64,000 nucleotides of DNA from Gliomastix tumulicola. Lineage: Eukaryota > Ascomycota > Sordariomycetes > Hypocreales > Bionectriaceae. Shown piece by piece: positions 32,506 to 45,374 of the stretch. The position numbers and the translations under genes are program-made. The notes beneath the pieces were generated by a model. It was not told the origin of the DNA. It did no database searches and worked only from the letters and a program-made list of their open reading frames with translations. The stretch spans positions 1,957,289 through 2,021,288 of the forward strand of contig BCHX01000003.1 of assembly GCA_001599755.1 (NCBI GenBank). The letters are read 5' to 3'. The first letter of the stretch is position 1. Every line of letters begins with the position of its first letter.

Positions 32506-33899
32506 AAGGGCGGCATGTCATACATGTATGTATGTACTACCCGAATACCAAGGACAACATACAAATGGCCTACCCTACCAGCAAGCCATCAAGGTAGTAG
32601 TAGGTAATCGGAGAGGAATGTATAATCCAGGCAAGGTACCTAATACTAGTAAGAATAGAGAGGAAGAGTACTGCCTATGAAAAAAGACGGGAAGAAAGGA
32701 AGGGTTGAGTGTACCTATGCAACAGGTCCCCTTTGCAGGCGGGGCGGATCCGGTCGCCTCATCCAAGGGTCCCGTCACATCACCGCCCGGACTTTTATCA
32801 GCGTGCATTGCCGGGTACGGTACCGATAAGGGCGAAGAAGAAGAAACGATGTGTGACTCGGGGTTTGCCAAACGGGGGGGGCAACGGGGCACGGACAGAA
32901 AATGGACGGCAACGGCAACTACAGCAGCAGCAGCAGCGTGAGTCAGCCGGGGCACCACAAAGCTGGTTGGTGTCACCCATCCCCAATGATGCTATCCACG
33001 GCCTGCCCACACAGGCCAGTGGGAGCACAGATGCATCAGACATGTGTAAGCAACAGGTCGCACCAGCCGTGAGATGCCATCGGCAGACTAGCCACCAAAA
33101 CAGGCAGGGGAGAAATCTTCCGGGGCCGCCACCACATAGCCTAAGGTATTGCCTCTGGTTAATAATTCTGTCCCCTCTTCCCCCCCTCCCCAACTGGACC
33201 TCTTTCCCTCTTCAGCACCGTTGTAAAATGATAGCCCGGTCTCGCTTCCGTTTTCTTCAGTACTAGTAGGAATCAGCCTCATCACCTCACGTATCAAGAC
33301 GAGGAAAAAACGGCTCTAACGTCTGGGCAATATTACTAACGGCCCGAGGCTGAACCTCCGGTCTCTGTTCTTACTATAGTACTAGTAGTATGGAAGTCAC
33401 TACAGAGGCCGCCCATCCCGCTGTGGCGCCATCCACATAAAGCCTCATTGCGTCATGTAGCAGTTACCTCTCTACCTCTATCCCAAAGCAACCCTCCGTG
33501 CTGTGCTGTGCTGTGCTGCGCTGTGCTGTTGCTTCATCTATACGGACATCCGTCTCGGAATAAAAGAAGAAAAGTCATCCATTCATTCGACTCTTGACAG
33601 GGCGCAAAAGCAGAGCATTGCATTGCCACGTTCCATCGTATATCTTTTTTCCGTGGTGCAGTCATCAAAGGAAGCATAACGTGTGCGCATCGCATCAAAA
33701 TCCCACAAGGTAGCCATCTCCCAAACGCCGGGACTCGCGCAGTAATCAAAATCTTTTCCCACTCTCTGCCGCCCGCCCGCCCGCCCGTCTGCCTTGTGCA
33801 TCATGAATTCTGCTCAAGTCATGAGTCCAGTGCGGGCTTGTGAGTCATCTATTCGCTGTCGCCTTCGCTCGTGCCAACCATCCGTCTGTCTTCTGTCCA
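32506..33899. other. intergenic, ABC transporter promoter and hog1 3' region
   Basis: About 1.4 kb without a recognisable gene. It includes a CAG microsatellite (about 32923-32937), a TGCTG-type repeat (33498-33530) and a CCCG repeat (about 33771-33787). Confidence 0.45.
33498..33530. repeat. pentamer repeat GTGCT
   Basis: Six to seven copies of GTGCT, one with a single change (GCGCT), about 370 bp past the hog1 stop codon. Confidence 0.85.
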
Positions 33900-35482
33900 T
33901 TACTGCCCGTTGAAGGTGGCATCCATAGGCACACCAGTGGTGGCCTCGACGTTGTGGTAGTCAAGAATCTCAGAGTACCTGGGGAATGGGTTAGCGTAAT
34001 TCATCCCATACATCCACCGTGATCCCCGAGTCTTCATACATCATAATCTTCCACGTGTCGACTGGTAGGTCGGCATCGTTGAAGCTCCAGTCGAACTTCT
34101 CCTCGGCGACCGGCTCATCAGTGGGGTCGTGGTACGGGGCAAGGTAATCGTGGGAGAGAGCCTCGGTTGCCGTGACGCGCTTCTTAGGGTCGAAGACGAG
34201 CATCCTCTCAAGGAGGTCAATAGCTACAAGAACAGAGTCAGCTGGAGATACAGCTTTTCGCAGCCAAAGACCAACGTACATCCGGGGTCGGCAGTCTTGA
34301 ACTTGTTCTTCAGGGGCTGGCGCTCGCGCTTGGGCAGCGACTTGACGAATCTGAGGGTCTGTTTGTTTCATTCCACGTCAGTATTCATCCCCTTCCATCG
34401 TCGTACATCCGGTGGTGGTGACTCACGTTCTCGCTCGCGATGGTGTTGATCACATCATCAGGAGGGGTGCCGAGGAGCTCAGTGATGATGGAGAACTGGT
34501 TGACGTGGTCCTTGCCCGGGAAGAGGGGCTTGCCGTCCAGCATCTCGGCAAAGATGCACCCAGCGCTCCAAATATCAACCTCGACATCGTACTTCTGCCA
34601 TGTAAGCATGATCTCGGGGGCTCGGTAGTATCTCGTCGAAACGTAGCCGGTCATCTGAGGGTCCTGGATGCGGGCAAGACCAAAGTCGCAGATCTTGAGG
34701 TCGCAGTTCTCGTTGACGAGGATGTTGCTGGGCTTCAGGTCGCGGTGGACGACGCCGGCCGAGTGCACGTACTTGAGACCGCGCTGTTAAGAAGTCGTTA
34801 GCCCGCGTCCACGGCAACTCCGCCGCACTTGACTGTTTTCTCTTACCATGATCTGGTACAGGAAATACTGGATGAACTGCTTCTCGAGAGGCCTCGAGGT
34901 GAGCAGACGGTGCAGATCAGTACCGAGGAGCTCTGTGACGAAGTAACTGCGCCAAAATAGTCAGCGGCCTGATCGGAGACACCCGAGCGCGGGGTTAAGG
35001 CACATACAGATCTTCAAGGGGAGAGATGAAAATGTCGCTCAGGGAGATGATCTGTCGAGGGAAAAGTCAGCGCCATCGATGGCGAGAGCTAGACCGCGGG
35101 GTTATAGTGTAGCTCGCATACATTCTCGTGGCGGAGGTGCTTGAGCAGCTTCAGCTCTCGGTAGGTTCGCTTAGCGAGGACCGGTGTGCTGAAGGGCTTC
35201 ATGATCTTCTTGACGGCGACATTCTGGTTCGTGAGCTGGTCGCGGGCGGAGCTACAGGAATACAGCAGTCAGCACCGGCGCACGGCCCGGTATTAGGCAC
35301 AAGGCCACCTACCAGACGAGACCAAAAGCTCCCATGCCCACGGGCTGGAGATCCGAGTACCTGTTGCAGTCGAGAAACGTCAGTCAAGGAGAGCGGCGGC
35401 TGCGTCGCGACTGGCTGCAACCATACCGGGAGGTGATCTCGAAGGTCGTCCCGAAGATCTGGGCGCGGACAAACTCGGCCAT
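33900..35482 (-). CDS. hog1: stress-activated MAP kinase, Hog1/Sty1/SakA type (358 aa)
   Basis: Nine exons: 35482-35427, 35360-35313, 35251-35122, 35051-35008, 34946-34847, 34783-34427, 34358-34280, 34223-34040, 33978-33900. They total 1077 nt, the exact length class of fungal Hog1. The Gly-rich loop is VGMGAFGLV, the ATP-binding Lys is in VAVKK, the catalytic loop is VHRDLKPSN, and DFG is followed by the p38-type activation lip TGY (Thr171, Tyr173). The C-terminus holds the acidic docking region after [10 protein letters not shown]. The kinase is activated by a Pbs2-type MAPKK in response to osmotic and other stress and acts in cytoplasm and nucleus. Three small exons near the start (44-56 nt) make it easy to misannotate. 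One conserved spot differs slightly: the exon 7/8 junction reads PGSIDLL rather than the usual PDAIDLL. Confidence 0.97.
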
Positions 35483-38400
35483 GATGACGGACGGTGCGGT
35501 CTAACGATGCGGGGTGACTGGCGATAGCGAAACTCGCGATGAGGGGTGTCCTAGGTAGTCGTCGTCGTCGGAGAAGCGAAGGAGGGGTCGGGAGCCGATG
35601 GCGACGATGGCGATGGCGATGGCGATGGGGGAGAAAAGTGTCTTTTGCTGGAAGAAGCGCTGAAGCGTGTGGTGGTGGTTGGCAGTTTGCGCGCGCGCGG
35701 GGCTTGCTTTGGCTTGACAGGTGGAGGTTGAATCTAGGTTTTCAACAGACGATCGACGGAAAAGGCCTTGCAAGAGCTATTTAGTAAGGGTGTGGCAAGG
35801 ACTCCGCGACATGTAAGTGCTTAGTACCTTAGTTTGGGAGGTGGTGTGCATGCGAAGCGATCCTTCCGCTCGACACCAAGATTCCAAATTTAATGGTTTA
35901 GCGTCAGCTTTGTCGTGTGGTCGGGGGAGGAATCAGGAAAGCCTCTTTTCTTCTCCTGTCCCTGGTGAGGATGGATGGTCGCTATTTTTTGGGCTTTTTT
36001 TTTTGGTCTCTGCGAGTGCTCTTGGTTGCTTTTTCGCTGTCGGCCAACGAGTGACGGAGGGCGGGGTAACTTCTGGGTGAACGTCGAAAACCCCTGGCTC
36101 GCGTTTTGTGGTCGTTGCTGGTCGCTGCTGATGCGTGAATGACGCTTGAGCTGACAGGGGGGATGATTAGCTGGCAATGAATGGCCCTCTGCCGGAGGGA
36201 GAAAGGAGGATAGCCTGATGAGAAGAATGGACGCCCCGGAGTTAGCTACGCACAAGAGTCAAAAGAAGCCCACACCTGCTGCGTCAGAGCGGATACGGCC
36301 TGCAGTCCAGCGATTCCTCATGTAGGGCACAGGTAACCCGAGCCAAACAGAACGACGCCCTCCTGTGCCGGACGACCACCTCCTTCCGACTTACTCAGGG
36401 TCGCCATGGGGGGCCCCAAGGGTCGCAGGTCGAGCAAGCGCCCGCCGGTCTTCGTGCAAGTCGAAGCGCTCCCCCCCCCCCTCAGTTGCTCAGTCGAGGG
36501 GAGCGCGCGCGCGCGAAGCTCGGAGTCGTCGCACTGGCACCCTCCTCCATGAGCTCCGGGGACGCGAGGACGAGCGGAGCAGTACCGCTAGCCGCAGCGG
36601 GATGGGACAAGAGGAGGTGTGTCTTACTAACCTGGGGGTATTGGGGCGTCGGGTTGCTTGGGAAGCTCGACAAGAGAATGAAAATGGTAGGGAGCGACAG
36701 CAGCAGTGTGTGTCGTCGCAGGGGAAAAGTGAGGGGCAGTCTCACAATATGTATGGATCGTCCTTTCAGAACTCCCGTCACCCTTCTTTCTACGAAATCG
36801 CAAAAGCCGGGAGAGGCGGGATTTTAAAAAGGAGAAGCCGACAGCTTGCCAGGTGGCGAAAAATACGATGCTCGTGGAATTTCTCGATGAGAGGCGTCGA
36901 TCGCAAGAGCTGGTAGGAAGCGGTAGGTGAGGGTAGCGTGGTGGTCGAGGTCTCTAGCGGTAAGGTCGTCTCGCGGATTCCGTAACGGCGCTACTACCTG
37001 GAGCAGAAAGGCAGCTGTTCTGAACGGCGGGCGGGCAGCAGCAACGGTGGCCAGTTTCCCTTCTAGAAATTCTAGCAGGCACGGATGCAGGGGTGGGGGT
37101 GGCGATCAGTGACCAGTATGATCCTTGCTGACAGCGGAATCTCCAGAGTCACGCGTGAAGTCGCCAGGGCGTGCAACGGGTCGCTGTTCGAAGCTTCGGT
37201 TTCGAGCTGAGGGCAGAGAAGAAGAAGAAAAGTTGAAGAGGACGGAGAATGACGTGAAGGAGGGAGAGACGAGAGGAAAAGGCCATGATGGATTTTCCTC
37301 CCCAGTCCCCTGGCTGGTGTCTACTCTCCATAGGGATAAGGCGCTGCCCGGGCTTGTTTGATTATTTGGCACTTTTTAGTAAGGTCGGTATAGCTATTGC
37401 TAAACAAGCCTACGACTTATGGGTCGTGACTTGGACAGATCGAGATTGCGCTTCGTCCTCCCAATGCCGATGGCGATGTTGATTGTCGATGACCGCTCTG
37501 GAGCAGAAATCGTGGATTTCCGTGCCAACGATGCAGAATGCAGAAGATGAGCACCGTGTCTACCTAGTCCCAAGAACGAAGCGCCCGTTTCCTTGGAAGC
37601 CACGAAGCCAGCGCATCGTTAGTTGCAACTGACAGCCGCACGACGCATACCCGCTGCCCGGTTGCTGTCATCGAGCACCTCCTGGCATGCACAAGCCCCT
37701 GCCTGAACTGCTCGATGTCATCACCGCCCCAACGTTATCCCACCAACTCGGGTCCCCTGATGCCGGATCCTCGTGGAAAATCATGGAAGCTGGCCATACC
37801 GCCGCTTGCCTTGGCCTTGGTTTTCGCATAAAGGCTTTCGTTCCGTTTGGCTTGCCTCCCCCCTCTTCCCCTCCTCTTAGGAGCAGAACCTCCGTGCCGT
37901 CTGTGATTGGAGCTATCCGCGCCATGGGACATGCCTGTGTAATGTCGGCGAGGCAGATGGAGGGGCCAAAAGCCCACACCCACCAGCCATTGTCCGGCGC
38001 TACCATTCCGTTTGTNCCTTTNCCCCGCCAATACGCGCCATCCCCCAGCAGGCACCCCGTAAGAGGTACCCGTTTCCTGCTAAGCCCAACGATGCTCGCG
38101 TCACGCCTCCAGGGGTCGAGCATCGACATCATTGCGGGCGATCGATGCTTAAAGCCCGCCGACCGCGACTTCTCACATCTTCAGCGCCGTCGCCCGCCAG
38201 TCAATCGGGTAATCCGCCAAAAAAGGGCACCTTGTGACCAGCAACCAGAGGAATGGCATTATAAGCCCTCAAGGGATCTGCAGCAGCCTTACGGAAAACC
38301 GTCATAACAATACTAGGTTCACCCTAGAAGCCCATGCTCTGAGTTGCCCTTAAGCTATCTCGGCAATCTGAACGTTATAGCCCCCCTTTCGACACCAAGC

Positions 38401-38590
38401 TCTGGGTATCCCGCAAAGCAGTCTCAAATGGGAAGCGCACCGGACATGCTTCGTAGGTCAATTTGCGTATTCGTGTTTGAATGAGTCTATGTACAAGTGA
38501 TTGCATAGGGCGAAAATGAGAACTCTCCACCAAAGTGCCAAACCCTCCTCAGGTGACGACTCTCCCTGCATTCGATCGATGTGCTGTTCC
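35483..38590. other. long upstream region of hog1 / downstream region of the glycogen phosphorylase gene
   Basis: 3.1 kb with no supported gene. Open frames at 36365-36916 and 37687-38307 lack domains and splice support. Two ambiguous bases (N) occur at 38016 and 38022. The region directly upstream of hog1 (35483-36300) probably includes its leader and promoter. Confidence 0.45.
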
Positions 38591-41500
38591 TTAGTCTCGG
38601 GGCAATACGGGCTCAGCGTTCCAGATACCCTCGGCGTATTCGTTGATGCATCGATCGCTGCTGAAGAATCCCATGCGTGCGACCGAAGTGATACACTTCG
38701 AAACCCACTCATCCTGATTACGGTATGCTTCGTCGACCAGCTTGTGCGTCTCAATGTAGCTGTGGAAGTCATCCGAAACAAGATAGTAATCCCCGTGCTG
38801 TCGCACAGCAGCAACCAGGGCGCCGAAATCATGCGGGCTTCCGAACGTGCCCTTCTCAATTTCTTGGAATACCTTTTGCAAGTCAGGGTCAATAGTGTGA
38901 GAACCGTAGGTGTGGGTGTGTCGCAGGTCTTCGACGTCTTCGGCCAAATTGCCAAAGAGGAAGATGTTGCTGTCTCCGATTTCGCGAGTAATCTCAATCT
39001 GTTGAAACAATGTCAGCTCTTGTCCGCAGTCTCCGTGTCGGACAGTAACTCACGTTGGCTCCATCGCAGGTTCCGATGATGAGACCACCATTGAGGACGA
39101 ACTTCATGTTGCTCGTACCAGAAGCTCTATGGTACGTATGTGTCAGTCATCTACTAGTAGTACTTGTAGGGGTAGCCATAAAAGCGTCTGTACTTACTCC
39201 GTGCCGGCCGTCGAGATGTGCTCGCTGATGTCGGACGCAGGGGTAATGATTTCGGCCTTGCTGACATTGTAGTCTTCCAAGAAGATGACCTTGAGCAGAT
39301 CACCAATATCTGGGTCGTTGTTGACGACGGAGCCGACCGTGTTGATAAGGTGAATGATCTGCTTTGCCATCCAGTAGCCCGGTGCCGCCTTTCCACCAAA
39401 GATGGAGACGCGAGGCAACTGCTGCTTCCTCTCCTCTGGGCTGAGAGCCTTCAAGGTCAGGTATCGGTGAATGACACCGAAAATGTTGAGTTGCTGGCGT
39501 TTGTACTCATGGATACGCTTGACCTGCACATCAAACAGCGATGCAGGGTTGACGGTCACGCCAGTCGTCTCCTTGATGTACTTGGCGAGACGGACCTTGT
39601 TGGCATACTTGATCTCGGACCACTCCTTCTTGAAGTCCTTGTCGTTGGCGAAAGCCTCGATCTTGTTGAGCGTGGTCAAGTCCTTGAGGAAGCCATTACC
39701 GCCAGTCTTGGAGGCAATGAGCTCAGACAGTCGTGGGTTGGCCTGGTGCAGCCATCGTCGAGGAGTAATGCCATTGGTGACATTGGTGAACTTGTCGGGG
39801 CCATAGATCTCGACGAAATCCTTGAAAATTGTCGTCTTGATCAGGTCCGAGTGTAGCTCGGCGACGCCGTTGACCTTGTGCGATCCAACAATAGCCAGGT
39901 ACGCCATTCTCACCATCTTGGTCTGCGACTCCTCAATGATGGATACCCTCGTAAGCAGATCGCGATCATTGGGGAACTGCTTCTCGACCTTCTGCAGGAA
40001 GAAAAGGTTGATATCATATATGATCTGAAGGTGCCTGGGTAGCAGGTGCTGAACGAGGCCGACCGGCCACTTCTCCAGAGCCTCAGGTAGTACTGTATGG
40101 TTGGTGTAGCCAAACTTGACGAGCGTTAGTATCTCCAGTCTCTTCTAGCACCATTAGAAAGACTTACTGTCTTCGTGACAATATCCCAAGCAAAGTCCCA
40201 CTCAAGTCCCTCAACGTCAATGAGAATGCGCTGGAGCTCGACAATGGCCAGAGTTGGGTGAGTGTCGTTTAGTTGAATGGCAACCTGCTCAGGGAATTCG
40301 GTCCAGGACCTCTTTGACTTCTTGAACCGACGGACAATGTCGTATAGAGACGCAGCAACCCAGAAGTACTGCTGCTTGAGGCGAAGCTCCTTGCCTCGCT
40401 CAAGGTTGTCATTGGGGTACAAGACGGCGCTGATGGTCTCAGCACGCTGCTGGTCGGCGACTGAACTTTCGTAGTCTCCACTGTTGAACTTCTGGAAGTC
40501 GAACTCGCCTCCAGAGGCTCTGCTCGACCAGAGTCGGAGGTTGTTGGTCGTGGGAGTGTCGTATCCAGGAATAGGGACATCGTAGGCGACAGCCTCGACG
40601 ATCTCACCACCCTCCCACACGGCCACCGTCTTGCCCTCGTCATTGGTGGTCTTGGTGACATGCCCAAAGAATTGAATCTACAGTAAATGGTTAGTGGGGC
40701 CTTAGACATCTCTAAATGAATACTCACGTTCACAGTGACGTCCTGTCGGGGGAACTCCCAGGGGTTGAAGTCGAGCCAGTAATCAGGCACTTCCACTTGA
40801 TAGCCATCGATGATCTCCTGTTTGAAGATTCCGTATCTGTAACGCAGACCGTAACCCCAGGCGGGGAAGTCAAGAGAAGCCAAGCTATCCAAGAAGCAGG
40901 CGGCCAGACGTCCCAAGCCGCCGTTTCCGAGAGCAGCATCGTGCTCCTGGCCGATGATGTCCTCAATGCGGAATCCGAGGTCGGCGAGTCCAGCTAGGTC
41001 GCTGTTAGTCTGTCTTCACTCTAAAGTTGTCCGGTGCCCTTTTTGAGAATGCCTACCTTTGGCAGTGTCCTTCAGTCCGACATTCAGCATGGCATTGTCC
41101 AAGGCTCGTCCCATGAGGAACTCAAGACTGAGGTAGTAGACACGCTTGGAATCGCGATACGTCTGTCGCTGCTGCGTCTTGTTCCAATCGAGAATCAGGC
41201 GGTCTCGGAAGGCCAAGCTAGCGGCGGCGTAGGCAGCCTTCTCATCGCAGTTGAAGACGCTGCGAGCGAGCGTGGTCTCGACATGACGGACAATTTCCTT
41301 TTCGAAGTCTTCCTGGGTGCTGAAAGCCGGGGACTGATTGCGCTTCCAAGCCTCGCGCTGGGGCTCAGGAATTGAGGCTTGAGAAGGTGGTTAGCCCGTA
41401 GTCAAGAGATGAGAGCACTTCATAGAAAGGAAGCCCTCATTTCAGGCTAGGGAGCAATCGGGACCGAACATACCTTCAATGCTCTTGATCTCGCCAGCAC

Positions 41501-41633
41501 CGAAGCCAGTGGCCGTTCGCTTGTGCTTGGGGCGAGAAATGCCAGCGGGGCCGACAGCCCCTTGGATATCCACAATGGGAGCTCCCATGGACGGGCGGCG
41601 CTCCCGGGTGGGCAGCTTCTGCTCGGTTGCCAT
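38591..41633 (-). CDS. gph1: glycogen phosphorylase (884 aa)
   Basis: Seven exons: 41633-41474, 41377-41057, 40993-40728, 40677-40168, 40114-39198, 39126-39054, 38998-38591; total 2655 nt. Typical glycosyltransferase 35 landmarks are present: YYLSLEFLMGRALDNAMLN, GYGLRYRYGIFKQ (partly across a junction), QLNDTHPTLAIVELQRILID, KTFGYTNHTVLPEALEKW, and the pyridoxal-phosphate motif EASGTSNMKFVLNGG, which is split over exons 5 and 6. The enzyme releases glucose-1-phosphate from glycogen in the cytosol. The first 50 residues are a Ser/Arg-rich extension (RERRPSMGAP, KHKRTATGF) of the kind that carries phosphorylation sites in yeast Gph1; regulation by protein kinase A is known there and is only suggested here. 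It lies between hog1 and the G-alpha gene, all on the same strand. Confidence 0.96.
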
Positions 41634-44009
41634 CCTGAGAGAAGAGCACGGCCGACGTCCACTTGTAGATAGAGATTGTGTATTTCTCGGGCCGGTTGCG
41701 CTTCCGTGGATGAGGTTTCGTCCGCGAGATTTCGAACGCAGGAGGGGGGAGGGACCTGTCTCAAGACTTGTCAGCTCTCGAACACAAGCTCCAGTAGCTC
41801 AAGGTGGGGAAGCAGGTGATAGCTCGATGATCGATGGCGGGGCAGAAGGGCAGCAGCGTACTAAGGATGAACTGCTAAGCGAAAGCTTGGCCTGGTCTGA
41901 TGCTGCGCGCAGCTTGGTAGTAGTTAGGGGAGGGGGAGAACACCGGAGGCTGTGGCAGAACAGATCCTCGGGGGATGGTAGGTAAAGGAAGAGGAGAGGA
42001 GAAGGTAAGAGCTAAGAAGCAGGCCGGCAGACGATGATATATATATGTATTCAAGCAAGGAAGCGCTTAGGCAACGCGCGCCATTCGTATCAAGCGGGGG
42101 GGAGGTCCGTGATATTGGTGGCATGAGAGGGGGGNGGGGAGGGATGGATGGATGGATACGTGCATGCAAGTGCCACGGTGTGAAGCATCGTGTGGCGGGG
42201 GNTGTTGGAGGATGGCGTCAGACCAACGGCCAGAATCACACCATGCAGATGTAATTCTGCAGCAGAGCAGGTGCGATCAGCCTGGATGTGGCTGCCGTTT
42301 AGACGTCATATCCTGGGTTGGCGCTGCAGGCAAGAGCTGCCAACCCTTGCCCAGAACCACCTGGAAGGTGCCTGCCTCTTTGTCTCGGGAACCAGAACAG
42401 GTCCGAGATGGGAGATGGAATCTGCCTACGCCTCCCCTAACGTTAGCTCCTGTCTCCATCAGCACGGAGCCCGGACAGGCGTGGAGAAGAGAGCATGCAA
42501 TTCCCCTGCGATGGACGGGCATTGAAGCTTTCGCCCTGACTAGCAATCACATTCCAGTCCGTGCTCAGCATGCTGGTTTTATTCGCTCCATTCATGTGAA
42601 CGCTCCGCTGTTCCGACATCACAGCCTGAGCACTCCAGCACTTATTACACATAGGTTGTGGAATGCCTACCCTACAGAGACTCCGACGATTTCAGTTCCG
42701 TCTGAGGTACACTTCTCTTCTCTTCCCTCTGTGGATGATCGGATAAATGGGAGTAGTCTGTGATTTGGAAGATGATACCCAGAGCTTTGCCAATTCAGAT
42801 AGATATTACTTTCACAATGTTGGTCTCGAGGGCCGCAACGGTCGGGAGATACCACACGAGATTGAGATGCCGAGTCCAACTCTGTTCCGTCATCCTGCAT
42901 TTAGAGGGGGAGAGACAGACCACACACATCCCCACCCCCAGCTCCAAAGTCCTTAGTTTCCAAGCTCATATGGCTAAATGTCCAATGAGTGCCGTTTTCT
43001 AAGCGCAGACGGCTCCCTTATCCAGACTTGGCTGTCTAAGAAAAGCACCTACCTGGGTCATGGCAGGGGGCTTCGCCCTGATAAGTTGGCGGTCGTGCTG
43101 CCGACCTTTACCGAGCTCGTCCGGTGAGATCGCTGTTGGCCATTACTTCTTCTCTTAATCAACAGCCCGAAATATCCTATAGGACCATTAAATAGCATTA
43201 TGATAGTAGGTAGTAGTTAGCGTACAGAAAGGCAGTTCATCCATCAACTATCCTTCGCCTGCTGAGGCACTGTGATGCCTGCTCGATTTAGCCCACCCTC
43301 CTCAACACTTGTTTCTTGGCACTAGAGCCTTCAATCAACCGACAGAATTCTCATCTTCCTATTGAGTCTATCATGCTCTGAGAGAGAGGCCAACGACTTC
43401 TGCCTCTGCCTCATGGCGACCTTTGCCCCCCTCAGATCTCGCCTTGTTCATCAATACATATCCCTGAACGAAGAAACGACACCATATGGCTCATAGAGAC
43501 CATAATATCCAATACCCGCTTCCGATGAATCAGAATTACCCATCTAATCATGTCGTCATACAGCTGCAGAACCAAAACTACAACCCCTTTTGCGACCCTT
43601 GGTTTCCATTCGAACAATACCGCCGTTGGCGATTCTAGGGTCTTCTGTTGCGCTTCGAAGAGTAGACCCCTTCGACTGACTGGTGACGTTTCCTAGATCC
43701 CTCGTATAGGACATATCCAAGGGCTGAATGAACTGGATATAGCAGGGTCCTCGGGTCCTGTGGGTAGGAAGAGGCGCATCGTCGACATCTTCCGACCATG
43801 CCTACTAACGGACGGCGCCTCGTTGTATATCGGTTGGAGCCATGGTGTGGGAACAGTGCTGCCATCAGCAGTCGCGTAAAATTCGGTGGAAACCTGTCAA
43901 CTCCTCCAACACCTCGAAAATCGCATCGGCACTAGTTGCCCCTTGGAGCTGAGAAATAGTTGGAAAGTAGGGGCGGGAAGCCCAACACTCCATCGCGGGA
44001 GCTGGCCGA
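41634..44009. other. gene-free stretch upstream of the glycogen phosphorylase gene
   Basis: 2.4 kb with no recognised gene. It contains an AT run (about 42035-42047), a GGAT microsatellite (about 42141-42158) and ambiguous bases at 42135 and 42202. It should include the gph1 promoter and the 3' end of the G-alpha gene. Confidence 0.45.
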
Positions 44010-45374
44010 TTAAGAGATGACGCCTGTGTCCTTCAGAGCATTGTTGAGGATGGTCTCCTTCACTGCTGCAAACACCAGCCGAATATTCGAGGTGTCGGTA
44101 GCTTGGGTAAGGCTGGCATTGAGGTTAGCATAAACATCGCTCGAGGTCTCGGGCTCGCGGTACGCACTGAGGATATAGGTTGAGATGTGCGCGGTTGACC
44201 TGGTTGAACCGCCACAGCAGGTACTTCGCTGCTTTGTTGACGTCGTTGCCTCCGGAGTAGTCGGGGAAATAGTTCCCCAACGGTGATCTCCCAAGCTTTT
44301 GCTTGAAGATGTCGACCTTGTTGAGGAACAAGATTATACTGGTCCGCACAAACCAGCGGGAGTTCACGACCGAGTCGAAGAGGAGCAAGCTTTCCATCAT
44401 GCGGTTCTATCGCAAGACATTAGTACAAAACAGACCGGCGTGCGACATTGAATCATACCTGACTGCTTTCCTCCAGCAGGACCTGGTCGTACTCGCTGAG
44501 CGCGACACAGAAGATGATTGACGTGACACTCTCGAAGCAGTGAATCCATTTCTTTCTCTCGCTCCGCTGTCCGCCGACATCAAACATGCTGCGCAAACAG
44601 TCAGTCAGCTGTGTCGCCGGGGATAGAAAGGGAGCACCGGGGTCTCACTGGATCGTCATCTGGCCCAACTGAAATCTCGTCTCGTATATACCTGTCGTCT
44701 TCGTTCGAGCACGGAGAACATCCATCTCGCTTGGTAGGTAGTCCGGTGCGACAATCCGCATCGCCTCTTGGAAGAAGCTAGGGGAACCTTGGGTTAGATT
44801 CGATGTCTCTCTCAACGTCGGAAGGGGGCCCCCCTGTTGGGCACTCACTATTCAGCAGAGTCCATCAGATAAAATTCCGTCTGGTGATCCATGAGTATCG
44901 TTCTTGCCGGGTCATTCCATATCGACTGAATGGCAATGCCGACTTGCGGGTCGATGTGTGCTTGCGGTCCCGACTCGGCTTGATACTCTAGTATAAAATG
45001 AGCGTAGTCCTTGTTCTCCTCGATCTGCGGCTCGATCTCGAATTGCTGCATGGCTGTGATGACGGCTTTGGCGCATTCGACGAGATTCTTGAACACGGTC
45101 GGTCTATAGTTGTATAGTTCGTCTTCTGAGTAGCCCCTCAGGTGGATGATCTTCATCTGTTTGACGATTGTCGACTTGCCGCTCTCACCGGAGCCTGAGG
45201 CGATGCGTAAGCAGCTGTGTCGGGGCGGATTAGGTCGCGGGAATACACACCTAGGAGCAGGAGTTTGATCTCCTTCCGTAACCTCTTCTTGTCCTCCTCG
45301 ATCATCTTATCAATCGCCTGGTTCGTCTTCTTCTGTTCCACCTCATCGCTATTTGAGCTCATGCAGCCGCCCAT
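44010..45374 (-). CDS. gna-3: heterotrimeric G-protein alpha subunit, fungal group III (GNA-3 type, 356 aa)
   Basis: Six exons: 45374-45251, 45194-44849, 44777-44649, 44588-44459, 44406-44168, 44112-44010; total 1071 nt. The start MGGCMSSN has Gly2 for myristoylation and Cys4 for palmitoylation. The P-loop GSGESGKST is at 42-50. Other motifs are RARTKTTGI (switch I Arg/Thr), FDVGGQRSERKKW (switch II), FLNKVDIF, and TQATDTSN (G5), the last generated by splicing CA|C at 44168/44112. The N-terminus EVEQKKTNQAIDKMIEEDKKRLRKE is the group III pattern, distinct from GNA-1 and GNA-2. In Neurospora the GNA-3 class acts upstream of adenylyl cyclase in conidiation and nutrient sensing; the role here is by homology. 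The C-terminus reads LKDTGVIS, about one residue longer than the usual GIL-type end. Confidence 0.96.

Noticed and set aside
36365..36916. 183-codon plus-strand frame upstream of hog1
   Set aside because: Arg/Ser/Gly-rich, overlaps another open phase, and contains homopolymers and GC alternations; no evidence of coding.
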